From: Thermanaerovibrio velox DSM 12556
GTDB taxonomy: Bacteria > Synergistota > Synergistia > Synergistales > Synergistaceae
Assembly (NCBI RefSeq): GCF_000237825.1
Contig: NZ_CM001377.1
Coordinates: 1,612,001 to 1,676,000, forward strand
DNA length: 64,000 nucleotides
Direction: 5' to 3'
Below, in pieces: positions 16,328 to 24,541 of this stretch. Below the pieces are notes generated by a model. That model was not told the DNA's origin, did no database searches, and saw nothing but the letters and a program-made list of their open reading frames with translations. The translations under genes were made by a program, and so were the position numbers. How positions within the stretch are numbered: position 1 is the stretch's first letter; every line of letters begins with the position of its first letter.

Positions 16328-16978
16328 GTGAGTAACTACAACGCAAACCTCAAGTTCGATACCCGGGGGCTGATCCCCGTGGCGGTTCAAAGCGCGGTAA
16401 ACGGCAGGCTCCTCATGCTGGCCTACGCGAATCAAGAGGCCCTCGAGAGGACCTTTGAGACCGGGGAAGCCTGGTTTTACAGCAGATCCCGGGGGGAGCT
16501 GTGGCACAAGGGGAGCACCAGCGGCAACGTGATGAAGGTGCTGGAGGTCCGAGGGGACTGCGACGGGGACGCGGTGCTCTACCTGGTGGAGGAAGCGGGT
16601 CCCGCTTGCCACACCGGGGAAAGGTCATGCTTCCACCGGGTCCTCTTTGGCCAGGGGGGAGAGGACTGCCTCTTCCTGCACAGCCTGGAGGAGGTCATAG
16701 CCGCAAGGTCCGCGGGGGAGGATGAGAGGAGCTACACCAAAAGGCTTCTCCGAGAGGGTCCCCAGAGGGCCGCTCAAAAGGTGGGGGAGGAGGCGGTTGA
16801 GACCGCCATAGCCCTGGCGGTGGGGGACATGGAAGGGGCGGCGGAGGAGGCGGCGGACCTTCTCTACCACCTGCTGGCGGCGCTCAAGAGCCGGGAGATC
16901 CCACTCAACCGGGTGCTTAAACGTCTCGCGGAACGGCACAGGGCCCCGGGCAAGACAGCGGGAGCTGACCCCAATTAA
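16328..16978 (+). CDS. hisIE: Bifunctional phosphoribosyl-AMP cyclohydrolase / phosphoribosyl-ATP pyrophosphatase
   Basis: 216 residues from GTG 16328. Residues 1-115 are HisI: MLAYANQEALERTFETG, WHKGSTSGNVMKV, the Zn/Mg-binding RGDCDGDAVLY and the Cys pair in GPACHTGERSCFHR. Residues about 125-205 are HisE: KRLLREGPQRAAQKVGEEAVE with the acidic helix AAEEAADLLYHLLAAL. The protein performs steps 2 and 3 of histidine synthesis. Last gene of the operon. Its TAA stop overlaps the stop of the convergent helicase gene within a TTAA tetranucleotide, leaving no room for a separate terminator. No hisD is found in this window. Confidence 0.95.
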   Translation: MSNYNANLKFDTRGLIPVAVQSAVNGRLLMLAYANQEALERTFETGEAWFYSRSRGELWHKGSTSGNVMKVLEVRGDCDGDAVLYLVEEAGPACHTGERSCFHRVLFGQGGEDCLFLHSLEEVIAARSAGEDERSYTKRLLREGPQRAAQKVGEEAVETAIALAVGDMEGAAEEAADLLYHLLAALKSREIPLNRVLKRLAERHRAPGKTAGADPN

Positions 16979-18579
16979 TCCTCCACGTCCCAGGCCTCCT
17001 CGGACACCTTGAGCTGCCCTATCTTCTCCTCGAATCCGAACACCGTGGAGTCTATGGCGTTTATCTCCCTGTCCACCTGGTCCAGCCCCTCTATGGAGTA
17101 TCCGTCGGGCAAGCGGTTGGCGTAGCGCTTCACCTTCAGGAGGGCCTGCAGGTAGTTCCGCTCCTCCCGCCGCAGCACCTCCGCCAGGTCCAGGGCATGG
17201 GGCACCCCGTGCTTGACGAACAGGTGGGCCGATGCGATGTTAGCCGTTACCGACATCTCGTCAAACCAAAGATCCCCCAGGGCCCGTTTGAGCCTCCGGC
17301 GGGCCTTGGGATCCTTCACGAAGTTCACGGTCCTGTTTATCAGGTACATGGTCTCCTGGATCTCCCCAAGCACCGACTCGTACTCCCGCTTGGGCAACGA
17401 GCAGGACGCCACTACCCTGGCCTCCTCCTCGTAGGTACGCTCCTTCCGCAGCAGCATCCCCACCGAAGGCCTCACCTCTATCCTGGCGGGCTCCTTAGGG
17501 GCGTGCAGCAGCTTCATGTAAAGCCGCTCGGTGTCGTAATCCGGGTGCTCACATCGGCTCTTGGGGATGAAGGTCACATAGCCGGTCTCGAAGAACCCCC
17601 TGCGACCGGCACGCCCCGCCATCTGCAGGAACTCGTTCTTGGTCAAGGGGCCGTCGAAGTACTTGGCCATCTGGGCGAACACCACCGTCTCCGCCGGGAG
17701 GTTCACCCCCAGCGACAAGGCATCGGTGCCCACCACCACGTCCAAAACCCGCTCACGAAAGGCCATCTCCACCAACAGCTTCTCCTTGGGAAGCAGGCTG
17801 CCGTAGTACACCCCCACCCCCTTGAGCAGCACGTCGGGCACCTGATCCACCTCGAGTATGTAGGCCATCTCCCGGAGCCTGGCCCGGTCCTCCCGGGGTA
17901 TCCTCTTCCGGGTCCTGGCTATCTCCCGGGCGGTGTACTCAACCCCCTTCCTGGAGAAGGCGAACACCAGGGCATCGTGGATCTGGGAGAACTTAACCCC
18001 CTTTCGGCGAAACACCAGCTCGGTAACCCGCTCGGAGGTCTCGAAGAGCACGAAGTCCCGCTGGGCCATCTCCTCCAGGTAGTCCTTCACGGCACCGGGG
18101 TTCCCAAAGGTGGCGGACATGACCAGCAAACGGGAGTCCCGATGGGTTCCCCTTATGCCGTCTATGTAGGCCCTGGCACGCTCGGAATCGCCGAAGATGA
18201 AGTGGAACTCATCCACCACCACCCTCTGGTTCGGCCTCCCACAGTACTTTAAGGTGTATATCTCCTGGGTGCAGCAAAGCACCGGGGCATCGGAGTTCTT
18301 CTTGAAGTCCCCGGTCTCGAGCCCCACGTCGAAACCCATGCCCTTAAGGTCCAAGTACCTCTCGTTGGACAAGGCCTTTATCGGGGCGGTGAATATGACC
18401 CGGCCAACCGGCATGGCGGCCCGCCCCTCCCGATCCATCAGCCCAGCCCACCGGTACGCCACCCAGGTCTTGCCGCTACCGGTGGGAGCCGAGAGTATCC
18501 CGTTCCGGTCCTTTATGGCATCGTAGGCCCTCTCCTGCCAGGGGTAGAACTCCGCTGCCCTATCTTCCTTGAATGCCAC
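16975..18579 (-). CDS. DExH-box RNA/DNA helicase of the Ski2/Mtr4-like superfamily 2
   Basis: 534 residues. Motif I is LSAPTGSGKTWVAYRW, Ia FTAPIKALSNERY, motif II VVVDEFHFIFGD (a DEFH box), motif III VMSATFGN, then VVVGTDALSLGVNLPAETVV and motif VI QMAGRAGRRG. The order and the DEFH/AGRAGRRGF text resemble Ski2/Mtr4/Dob1 helicases. The C-terminal 150 residues are helical and not assigned. It may act in RNA turnover or repair; nothing here fixes the substrate. It begins 20 bases inside the GNAT gene and is convergent with hisIE. Confidence 0.85.
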   Translation of the reverse strand: MAFKEDRAAEFYPWQERAYDAIKDRNGILSAPTGSGKTWVAYRWAGLMDREGRAAMPVGRVIFTAPIKALSNERYLDLKGMGFDVGLETGDFKKNSDAPVLCCTQEIYTLKYCGRPNQRVVVDEFHFIFGDSERARAYIDGIRGTHRDSRLLVMSATFGNPGAVKDYLEEMAQRDFVLFETSERVTELVFRRKGVKFSQIHDALVFAFSRKGVEYTAREIARTRKRIPREDRARLREMAYILEVDQVPDVLLKGVGVYYGSLLPKEKLLVEMAFRERVLDVVVGTDALSLGVNLPAETVVFAQMAKYFDGPLTKNEFLQMAGRAGRRGFFETGYVTFIPKSRCEHPDYDTERLYMKLLHAPKEPARIEVRPSVGMLLRKERTYEEEARVVASCSLPKREYESVLGEIQETMYLINRTVNFVKDPKARRRLKRALGDLWFDEMSVTANIASAHLFVKHGVPHALDLAEVLRREERNYLQALLKVKRYANRLPDGYSIEGLDQVDREINAIDSTVFGFEEKIGQLKVSEEAWDVED

Positions 18580-19099
18580 CGTTCAAAACCTCCGGATCCC
18601 CACAAGAGGCCCCCATTCGGTAGGCCATGACCGGTATTATCCGATCCTCCCCATCGACCACCGTGTGCCAGTCCCCTATGCGCTCCGCCCCCATGTGAAG
18701 GTAGAACCCCTCCGCAAAGGGGTCCGACAGTATCCACACCCACGAAGCCCCCCTTAGACGGGCCTGGTTCACCGCGTGCTCAAAGAGCCTGCGCCCCAAA
18801 CCCATCCCCATGCACGGCGGATCAACCCACATGTGGTCCAGCTCCCACCTTCCCTGGTCCCACAGAAGGGACGAAAAACCCACGGGCTCCCCGGAGGGCG
18901 CGCACATCACGAAAACCGGGTTCTCCCTTATGTACTCCTCGGTCACCGTAAGGGGTCCCGCCCACTGGTCTATGGTCCTTGGATCGTAACCCCAATGGGC
19001 CTTGGCAGCGTAGGCTATCCGGGTGAGTACCGGACCGTCACCGGGAACCCCATCCCTTATGTAGAACCCCTCCGGGATCTCTACTCGATCAACCACCAC
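18560..19099 (-). CDS. GNAT-family N-acetyltransferase
   Basis: About 179 residues from GTG 19099 (GTG 19096 and TTG 19102 are alternatives; GGGGGG lies five to eight bases upstream). The acetyl-CoA loop is GMGLGRRLFEHAVNQARLRG, and the strand before it reads WELDHMWVDPPCMG. The C-terminal FYLHMGAERIGDWHTV matches the end of the GNAT fold. Substrate unknown. It overlaps the helicase gene by 20 bases, so the two share a transcript, but that gives no functional clue. Confidence 0.8.
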   Translation of the reverse strand: MVVDRVEIPEGFYIRDGVPGDGPVLTRIAYAAKAHWGYDPRTIDQWAGPLTVTEEYIRENPVFVMCAPSGEPVGFSSLLWDQGRWELDHMWVDPPCMGMGLGRRLFEHAVNQARLRGASWVWILSDPFAEGFYLHMGAERIGDWHTVVDGEDRIIPVMAYRMGASCGDPEVLNGGIQGR

Positions 19100-19157
19100 C
19101 AATACCCCCCAAAAATCACGCACTTCCCACGTGACGGCGAAACAACATGCCTCACCA

Positions 19158-20666
19158 TCAGCTGTAAGGCCCAAACGTTACCTCCCCATCGTCCCCAAGG
19201 TAGAAGGACGCGTAACGCATCACCTGGTGGATCTCCCTCCTCACCCCTCTTACCTCCACGGTGACCCCGGGATAAACCTCTCCCCTCACACGGACCACCC
19301 CGTTGGCACTGGAGGACTCCAAGAGGCTCTCCAACATGGCTATCTTGGTCTTCAGCTCCTGCTCCTGCTTCTTGAGACCATCGTAAACCGTCATGGCCTT
19401 GCGGAGCTTCTCCTTTAGGTCGTCCCTAAGCAAGGCCGCATCCTTCACCTTGGGCAGCACCGCCTTCACGAAGTTCTCCGCCCGGAGCACCGCGGCCACC
19501 ACCTCCGCCAAGTTCTTCTTCTCCCGGGCCAGCTGCTCCTTAACCCTGAAGCTGTCCCCCACCGCGAGCGACGTCTTGGTCCCCATCTCGCTACCGGCCA
19601 CAGTGCTGTCGATCAGCTTGAGGGCCTGCACATGCCCACCTATTACCCCCCGGCGGCCTTTTACTACCACCGACTCCCCGGAGCTCACCCGGCCGTTAAG
19701 GGAGTACTTCTCTATCGTCACCGGCCCGTCACACACGACCGCCCCGTGCTCCACGTAACGAACCAACACGCTGCCCCCAGCCTCAATCAGGGCCTTCATC
19801 CCCACCAGGCCCCCGTGGATCACCCCGTCCCTGCCGCACCTGACAGTCCCGTCAAAGACCCCCCCGAACACCTCCGCGTCAACCCCGGCCTCCACGGAGA
19901 ACCCGGCGGAAACGCTGCCCCGCACCACGATGCTCCCGTCAAACTTGACGTTCCCCGTGGCAACCCCCACGTCCCCCCGCACCTCAAAAACCGGGTCCAC
20001 CCGGAGGACCACCCCGTCCAAAACCGGCTGACCCTCCGCGGTGGCCACAAAGGTCCTCCCATCCTCCTTCACCTCGACACCCTTGCCGGGCATCAAGTGG
20101 ACCTCCTTGACATCCGGCACATCGATGACGTTGCCCCAAACGTCCTGACCAGGCCTACCAGGCACCGGGGGATGAAAGACCGCTAGCCTGTCCCCTGGCC
20201 GCACGGTCTTGACCCTCAACACCTTCCTTAGATGCAGGGGCACCTTCTCATCCCCCTGCTCCATCTCCTCCATGCCCAGGGGGAACAGTACCTCAACCTT
20301 GCCCTCCCTCGGCGGAAGCGGAGGAACACCCTTGGCCACCAGGACAGCCTTCACCACCTCCCCGGCGTTGCACCGGTCCACCGCGGCGGATATTACCTCC
20401 GTCAACAAACCCTTCAAACCCTGGGAGGAGAGCTCATCCACCACCACGAGCCAGTCCAAGGGCTTGCCGCCCCCAAGGGGGGGGAACAGGTCAACCCGGG
20501 CCTCCATGCCGTCCCCGGAGACCTCCAGACGGTAAGACCCGTCAATCCTTGAGTCCTTGGCGTCAAGGCCAAGCTCCTTGAAGGTCTCCTCTATGCCGGC
20601 TATGAAACGCTCCAGGTTCTCCGCCAAGAGCTCCTCCCTTCCCCGGTCCCTCTCCTCAGAAGCCAT
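19158..20666 (-). CDS. FapA family protein (DUF342), polymer-forming beta-helix
   Basis: 502 residues from ATG 20666 (GGGGGG seven bases before; a start at 20708 is unlikely). After a variable N-terminus come VLRVKTVRPGDRLAVFHPP and GQDVWGNVID, then the right-handed beta-helix repeats with regular V/G spacing: GNVKFDGSIVVRGSVSAGFS, AEVFGGVFDGTVRCG, GVIHGGLVGMKALIEAGGSV. The late KTSLAVGDSF, followed by a coiled coil (about residues 385-465), is the standard FapA end. These proteins are common in anaerobes and near motility genes; they have been linked to envelope or surface-associated assembly and gene regulation. Function here is unknown. Confidence 0.8.
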   Translation of the reverse strand: MASEERDRGREELLAENLERFIAGIEETFKELGLDAKDSRIDGSYRLEVSGDGMEARVDLFPPLGGGKPLDWLVVVDELSSQGLKGLLTEVISAAVDRCNAGEVVKAVLVAKGVPPLPPREGKVEVLFPLGMEEMEQGDEKVPLHLRKVLRVKTVRPGDRLAVFHPPVPGRPGQDVWGNVIDVPDVKEVHLMPGKGVEVKEDGRTFVATAEGQPVLDGVVLRVDPVFEVRGDVGVATGNVKFDGSIVVRGSVSAGFSVEAGVDAEVFGGVFDGTVRCGRDGVIHGGLVGMKALIEAGGSVLVRYVEHGAVVCDGPVTIEKYSLNGRVSSGESVVVKGRRGVIGGHVQALKLIDSTVAGSEMGTKTSLAVGDSFRVKEQLAREKKNLAEVVAAVLRAENFVKAVLPKVKDAALLRDDLKEKLRKAMTVYDGLKKQEQELKTKIAMLESLLESSSANGVVRVRGEVYPGVTVEVRGVRREIHQVMRYASFYLGDDGEVTFGPYS

Positions 20667-20734
20667 ATCACATCCCCCCAGCACGAAACCAAATAAGGGA
20701 TAACACATTAAAGCACAGGTTCATCTGAGCAAAG

Positions 20735-20740
20735 ATTATA
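20735..20740 (-). promoter_or_regulatory. Possible -10 element upstream of the FapA-like gene
   Basis: On the minus strand a perfect TATAAT lies at 20735-20740, about 70 bases before the gene start. I cannot find a good -35 box at the usual distance, so only the -10 hexamer is supported. The remaining gap to 20920 has an eight-G run (about 20787-20794) and a small GTGGGC/GCCCAC hairpin but no gene. Confidence 0.35.
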
Positions 20741-20906
20741 CCGCAAGGGGCCATTAAAAACGGGTGGGCTGCCCACATCAACGTCTGGGGGGGGAGTCAA
20801 AAGGGTCTGGAGGGCGCGGGCTTCCTCGAACCCCTTAGTTCACAACGCGGGAGGAAGGGGAGGAAACACCACGGGCTAATGGCCTCCCGGGGGAAACGAC
20901 ACGGGG

Positions 20907-20946
20907 AAAATAGAAAAAAGAGAAGCGGGAGGATACCCTCCCGCTT
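20907..20946 (-). terminator. Intrinsic terminator of the chemoreceptor gene
   Basis: Minus-strand RNA would fold AAGCGGGAGG with CCTCCCGCTT around a four-base loop (20923-20946), ten base pairs in all. A T-rich tract follows directly (20907-20922). It ends the transcript 17 bases after the chemoreceptor stop at 20963. Confidence 0.85.
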
Positions 20947-20962
20947 AAGTTAAGCCAACCGC

Positions 20963-23041
20963 TTAAACCCTTCCGCCCGGTCCTAGGCTCAAGCCCGCCT
21001 CGCCGTACCGGAACTTGGACACCAAACCCTTCAGCTTGTCCGCCGTGTGGCTCAAGGTCTGGGCCTCCTGGGCCACCGCCTCGCTGGCCCTCGCGGTCTC
21101 CTCCGTGGAGTGCCGGATGACCTCCACGGTGTTCACCACGTTTATGGTCCCCTGGGTGGCGTTGTCTATACCCTGGGCTATCTCCTGCGCCGCCGCCGCC
21201 TGCTCCTCCGACGTGGCCGCTATGTTCTGCATGGCGTCGTTTATCACCTTTATCTGATCTAGAACCTCCGACAGACGGTCCAAGGACTCGTGGGCCCGGC
21301 GCACCGTGTCCTCCATGGACCTCTTCGACTGCTCCGTGGCCCTCAGGGACTCCTCGGTGTTCGCCTGCAGCGGCGCTATGAGGTCCTCTACCTCCTTCGC
21401 CGCCATGGCGGACTCCTCCGCCAGCTTGCGAACCTCCTCCGCCACCACCGCAAAACCACGGCCCGCCTCGCCCGCACGAGCCGCCTCTATCGCCGCGTTC
21501 AGCGCCAAAAGGTTCGTCTGGTCCGCTATGGACCTTATGGTGTTCACAAAACCAGATATGGAGCTCACGGACTCCGCCACCTTCTGGATCCGGTCGAAGG
21601 TCCTCTGGGACTCCTCCCCAACACCCGCTATGGCCTTCACCACTTCCTCCACCTGGCGCACCGTCTGCTCCGAAAGAACCGACATCCTAGACGCCGCCTC
21701 CGCTCCGTCCGTGGCGGAGTTCGCCGCCTGCTGGGCGCCGCTCGATACTTCCTCTATCCCCGCGTTGGTCTCCTGCAGCGCCGCGGAGTTGGACTCCATC
21801 AAGGACGCCACCTGGTCTATGGAGGCCTTTATCTCCTCCACCGACGCCACCTGCTCCTCCGACAGGGCCGCCAGGTTCTCCGCCGCCGACGCCGCCCGGT
21901 CCGACTCCTGGGCTATGTCCCCTATGGCGTGCCTCAAGGCCTCCTGAAGCGTTACGGCGCTCAACGCCATCTGTCCCACCTCGGTGTTGGACCTGCCTGC
22001 CTCCTTGAGCCAATCCTCCTCCGGATCCCTGGTGAGGTCCAAGGACCCAAGCTTGGCAAGCGCCCGGGTTATCCGGCGCACGGGCTCCACGATGCTCTTG
22101 GAAAGCCCCCAAAGCATCCCCGCCACCAGGACCAGCGTGAAGATCCCCATCACCAGCTGCCGCATAGCAAGGCTCCTGACCATGGCGTTGAGCTCCGAGG
22201 ATGGGAAGACCACCCCCAGGATGAAACCGGACTTGGTGGGGGCGTAGAAGGTCCTGCGGCCCTCCCCCTGGAACTTGTAGTCCACGAAGCCCAGGCCACC
22301 GGAGATCATCTTCCGACCCGCCTCCGCAAGCTCCGGGGTTATCATGGAGCTGGCCTTTGTTATGTTCTCCTTCATGATCATCTCCGGCTTCGGGTGGCAC
22401 ACGATGTTTCCCTCCCTGTCGAGGAGGAACCCATAGCCCTTGCCGAAAACCCTGTACGAGGTGATCATGTTGGAGAGAACCCCCAGGTCCACGTCTATGC
22501 CCGCCACACCGAGGAGCTTCCCCGATGAGGCCTTGACCGGTACGGCTACGGTTATCACAAGCCCACCGGTGTTGGCGTCCACGTAAGGGGCGGTGAGCAC
22601 CACCTTGTCCTCCTGAACCGCCTGGATGTACCAGGGTCGCTTGCGGGCGTCGTAGTCGGGCTTCTCAACCCAGTCGCCCCCGGTGCCAACCTTACCGGAG
22701 GACTCGAGCCCCACGTACATCTCAAGCACGTTGAGCTCCTTCGCGGAAGCCTTGAAGTAGCGGGACATCACCGACTCCAGGTCGTCGTCGGTCACCGCCT
22801 TGCCGGTCTCCAAAAGCTCCGCGGTGCCGCTCGCTATCCCAAGCGTCAGGGTCTTAAGCTCGCTGAAGTACTGATCCACCTGGTTGGCGCTGTTGCCTAT
22901 CATCTCAAGCCCCAGGGTGTTCACCTGGTTGTTGAGTATTGAGCTGCTCTGATAGGCCACCAACAGGACCATGGCGCCCAACAGGACTGTTACCCCAACC
23001 CCCAAAACCAGGAGCTTCTTGGCTATTGACAGGTTTCGCAT
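20963..23041 (-). CDS. Methyl-accepting chemotaxis protein with periplasmic dCache sensor domain
   Basis: 692 residues from ATG 23041. There is a TM helix near residues 8-30 ([19 protein letters not shown]). A periplasmic dCache sensor follows ([50 protein letters not shown]). A second TM lies near 305-325 ([15 protein letters not shown]), with a HAMP linker ([16 protein letters not shown]) after it. The cytoplasmic signalling hairpin has its tip at [20 protein letters not shown]. It senses an extracellular small molecule (dCache often binds amino acids or carboxylates) and controls CheA. No C-terminal CheR pentapeptide is seen. It stands alone, with its own promoter and terminator. Confidence 0.92.
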   Translation of the reverse strand: MRNLSIAKKLLVLGVGVTVLLGAMVLLVAYQSSSILNNQVNTLGLEMIGNSANQVDQYFSELKTLTLGIASGTAELLETGKAVTDDDLESVMSRYFKASAKELNVLEMYVGLESSGKVGTGGDWVEKPDYDARKRPWYIQAVQEDKVVLTAPYVDANTGGLVITVAVPVKASSGKLLGVAGIDVDLGVLSNMITSYRVFGKGYGFLLDREGNIVCHPKPEMIMKENITKASSMITPELAEAGRKMISGGLGFVDYKFQGEGRRTFYAPTKSGFILGVVFPSSELNAMVRSLAMRQLVMGIFTLVLVAGMLWGLSKSIVEPVRRITRALAKLGSLDLTRDPEEDWLKEAGRSNTEVGQMALSAVTLQEALRHAIGDIAQESDRAASAAENLAALSEEQVASVEEIKASIDQVASLMESNSAALQETNAGIEEVSSGAQQAANSATDGAEAASRMSVLSEQTVRQVEEVVKAIAGVGEESQRTFDRIQKVAESVSSISGFVNTIRSIADQTNLLALNAAIEAARAGEAGRGFAVVAEEVRKLAEESAMAAKEVEDLIAPLQANTEESLRATEQSKRSMEDTVRRAHESLDRLSEVLDQIKVINDAMQNIAATSEEQAAAAQEIAQGIDNATQGTINVVNTVEVIRHSTEETARASEAVAQEAQTLSHTADKLKGLVSKFRYGEAGLSLGPGGRV

Positions 23042-23123
23042 CCCGTACACCCCCTGACGATTATCTACAAAGCCCAAGGTTAAGAGTACATCCTTGGCGG
23101 TTATGTTGGTAGGGGGAACATAT

Positions 23124-23151
23124 TTAATAACACTTATTACTAAAAGGACAA
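23124..23151 (-). promoter_or_regulatory. Probable promoter of the chemoreceptor gene
   Basis: Minus-strand TTGTCC (23146-23151) and TATTAA (23124-23129) with a 16-base spacer lie in an A/T-rich patch about 85 bases before the chemoreceptor ATG. It does not match the FliA (sigma-28) consensus. Confidence 0.4.
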
Positions 23152-23166
23152 ATCCCCTGGGTTAGG

Positions 23167-23197
23167 CCCGCCGGGGAGGAAGGACCTCCCCGGCGGG
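23167..23197 (-). terminator. Strong hairpin after the class II aldolase gene
   Basis: A perfect 13-base-pair G/C-rich stem (23167-23179 with 23185-23197) closes a five-base loop just eight bases after the aldolase stop. There is no T-run right after it on the minus strand, so it may act as a stabilising 3' end or a weak terminator. Confidence 0.55.
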
Positions 23198-23204
23198 ATC
23201 CCGT

Positions 23205-24470
23205 CTAGTCGCTGTAGTCCCCGCCGCCCTTGGAGGAGGAGTTGGGGGCCTTCTCGGGGCCGAAGTCGGCCCTAACTCCCAATATCTTGCGTTCCGGGGA
23301 GGCGTTGTGGTCCCTGCGGCGCAGGGCCACCTCTAGCACCTTCTCGGCGGTGCCCTCGGCTCCGAAGGCCTTTATGAAACGCTCCGCCCACCAGGCTATC
23401 TCGTCCACTATGCGATCCTTGATGTGGTCCGGCTCGTTCATTATGGCGTCGTGGAAGGGCAGGTTGAGCTTCTTGTAGTCCCCGCTCTTGCGGCTCATGC
23501 CCTTGGAGTCGCACCAATCCACCATGCGGTTCCACAGCTCCGCGCTAACCCCCCTGGAGGGGTCCTTCACGTAGGAGCCGTCCTTTATCACCGCGTTGCC
23601 CGTGTCCTGGTCCATCTCAAGGCCGAAGACCACGTTCTGGAACAGGGTGGCCACGTTGCCCTTTCTTATGCCATACTGCCTGAAGGCCTTGACCTTCTCC
23701 AGGGGAGTGCCGGATATGCCGTGCTGGGCTATGGCCACCCCATAGGGGGCTATGGCGTCCGCTATCTCCTTGGTCCTGTTGAGGTCTATGCCCTCCACCA
23801 CCCCTGCGGAGGCGTCGTAGGTGCCGTGAAGGCTCCCGTTGGATATGGCGAGGTAATCGGGGAACACCCCCCAGGCGTTGAGGCCCCCCACGAAGTACAG
23901 GGCCTCCTCCACGGTGGAGAGCTCCCCGGCCCCCTTTATCTCCCCCACCTCCACCTCAAGGCCCAGCCCGGAGGGGATCCAGTCCGCCAGGTCCCGAGTG
24001 GCCGTGAGGTTATCGTAGTCCGGAAGGTGAGACGCGTCCAACGCCACGGAGGTGAAACCCCGGGATATTATGTGCTGCAGGTGGAACACCCCCTTGAGCA
24101 CGTCCTCCTCCCCCTTGATGCCGTAGTGGTCCACGTGGAGGGCAAAGACCACCCCGTGACCAAGCTCCCTAGAGAACTCCAGGGCATACTCGGGGATGTT
24201 CTCGTAGTTGGCCCCACAATAGGTGGATTCAGACTTGGCGAGCTCAAGGTACACCGCCGCATCACACCTCTTGGCCCCCTTGAGAACCCCCTTGATGACC
24301 AGGGCGTTCCTGGCGTTGGCCGCAAGGGCTATGGCCCCCGCCTCCTTCATGGCCTCCGCCACGTCCCGGCCGCTCACCAAAGCCACGTCCTCCCCGCCAA
24401 AACGGGCCTGAACGTTCAACGGACGACGCTTCAACAGCTCCCTGTAAGAAACCTTGTTAACATCCACCAT
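23205..24470 (-). CDS. fba: Class II fructose-bisphosphate aldolase family protein
   Basis: 421 residues from ATG 24470 (GGAGAG nine bases upstream). Class II signatures include FALHVDHYGIKGEEDVL (the first Zn His), ALDASHLPDYDNL, and the middle EVEVGEIKGAGELSTVEE. The downstream Zn/phosphate region includes AISNGSLHGTY and IAQHGISGTPLE. The protein is longer than the usual 280-350 residues, with a C-terminal extension (WWAERFIKAFG onwards) as in a long aldolase subgroup of some anaerobes. It would split fructose-1,6-bisphosphate or act in gluconeogenesis; a related sugar-phosphate substrate cannot be excluded. Confidence 0.85.
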   Translation of the reverse strand: MVDVNKVSYRELLKRRPLNVQARFGGEDVALVSGRDVAEAMKEAGAIALAANARNALVIKGVLKGAKRCDAAVYLELAKSESTYCGANYENIPEYALEFSRELGHGVVFALHVDHYGIKGEEDVLKGVFHLQHIISRGFTSVALDASHLPDYDNLTATRDLADWIPSGLGLEVEVGEIKGAGELSTVEEALYFVGGLNAWGVFPDYLAISNGSLHGTYDASAGVVEGIDLNRTKEIADAIAPYGVAIAQHGISGTPLEKVKAFRQYGIRKGNVATLFQNVVFGLEMDQDTGNAVIKDGSYVKDPSRGVSAELWNRMVDWCDSKGMSRKSGDYKKLNLPFHDAIMNEPDHIKDRIVDEIAWWAERFIKAFGAEGTAEKVLEVALRRRDHNASPERKILGVRADFGPEKAPNSSSKGGGDYSD

Positions 24471-24541
24471 GGGGACACACTCTCCTTCCTGTCTCAACGG
24501 ACCCCAAGGGCCCGAGATATCCGGCCTTTTGCCCCGTTATT

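Noticed and set aside
20709-20962. tRNA or small RNA gene between FapA-like and chemoreceptor genes
   Set aside because: No cloverleaf or conserved tRNA motif found; only an eight-G run, a small hairpin and the terminator.
21290-22528. Long plus-strand frame (412 residues) opposite the chemoreceptor
   Set aside because: Arg/Leu/His-rich low-complexity product typical of the reverse frame of G/C-rich coding DNA.
23124-23151. FliA (sigma-28) promoter for the chemoreceptor
   Set aside because: The sequence does not carry the TAAA...GCCGATAA pattern; a sigma-70-like pair fits better.
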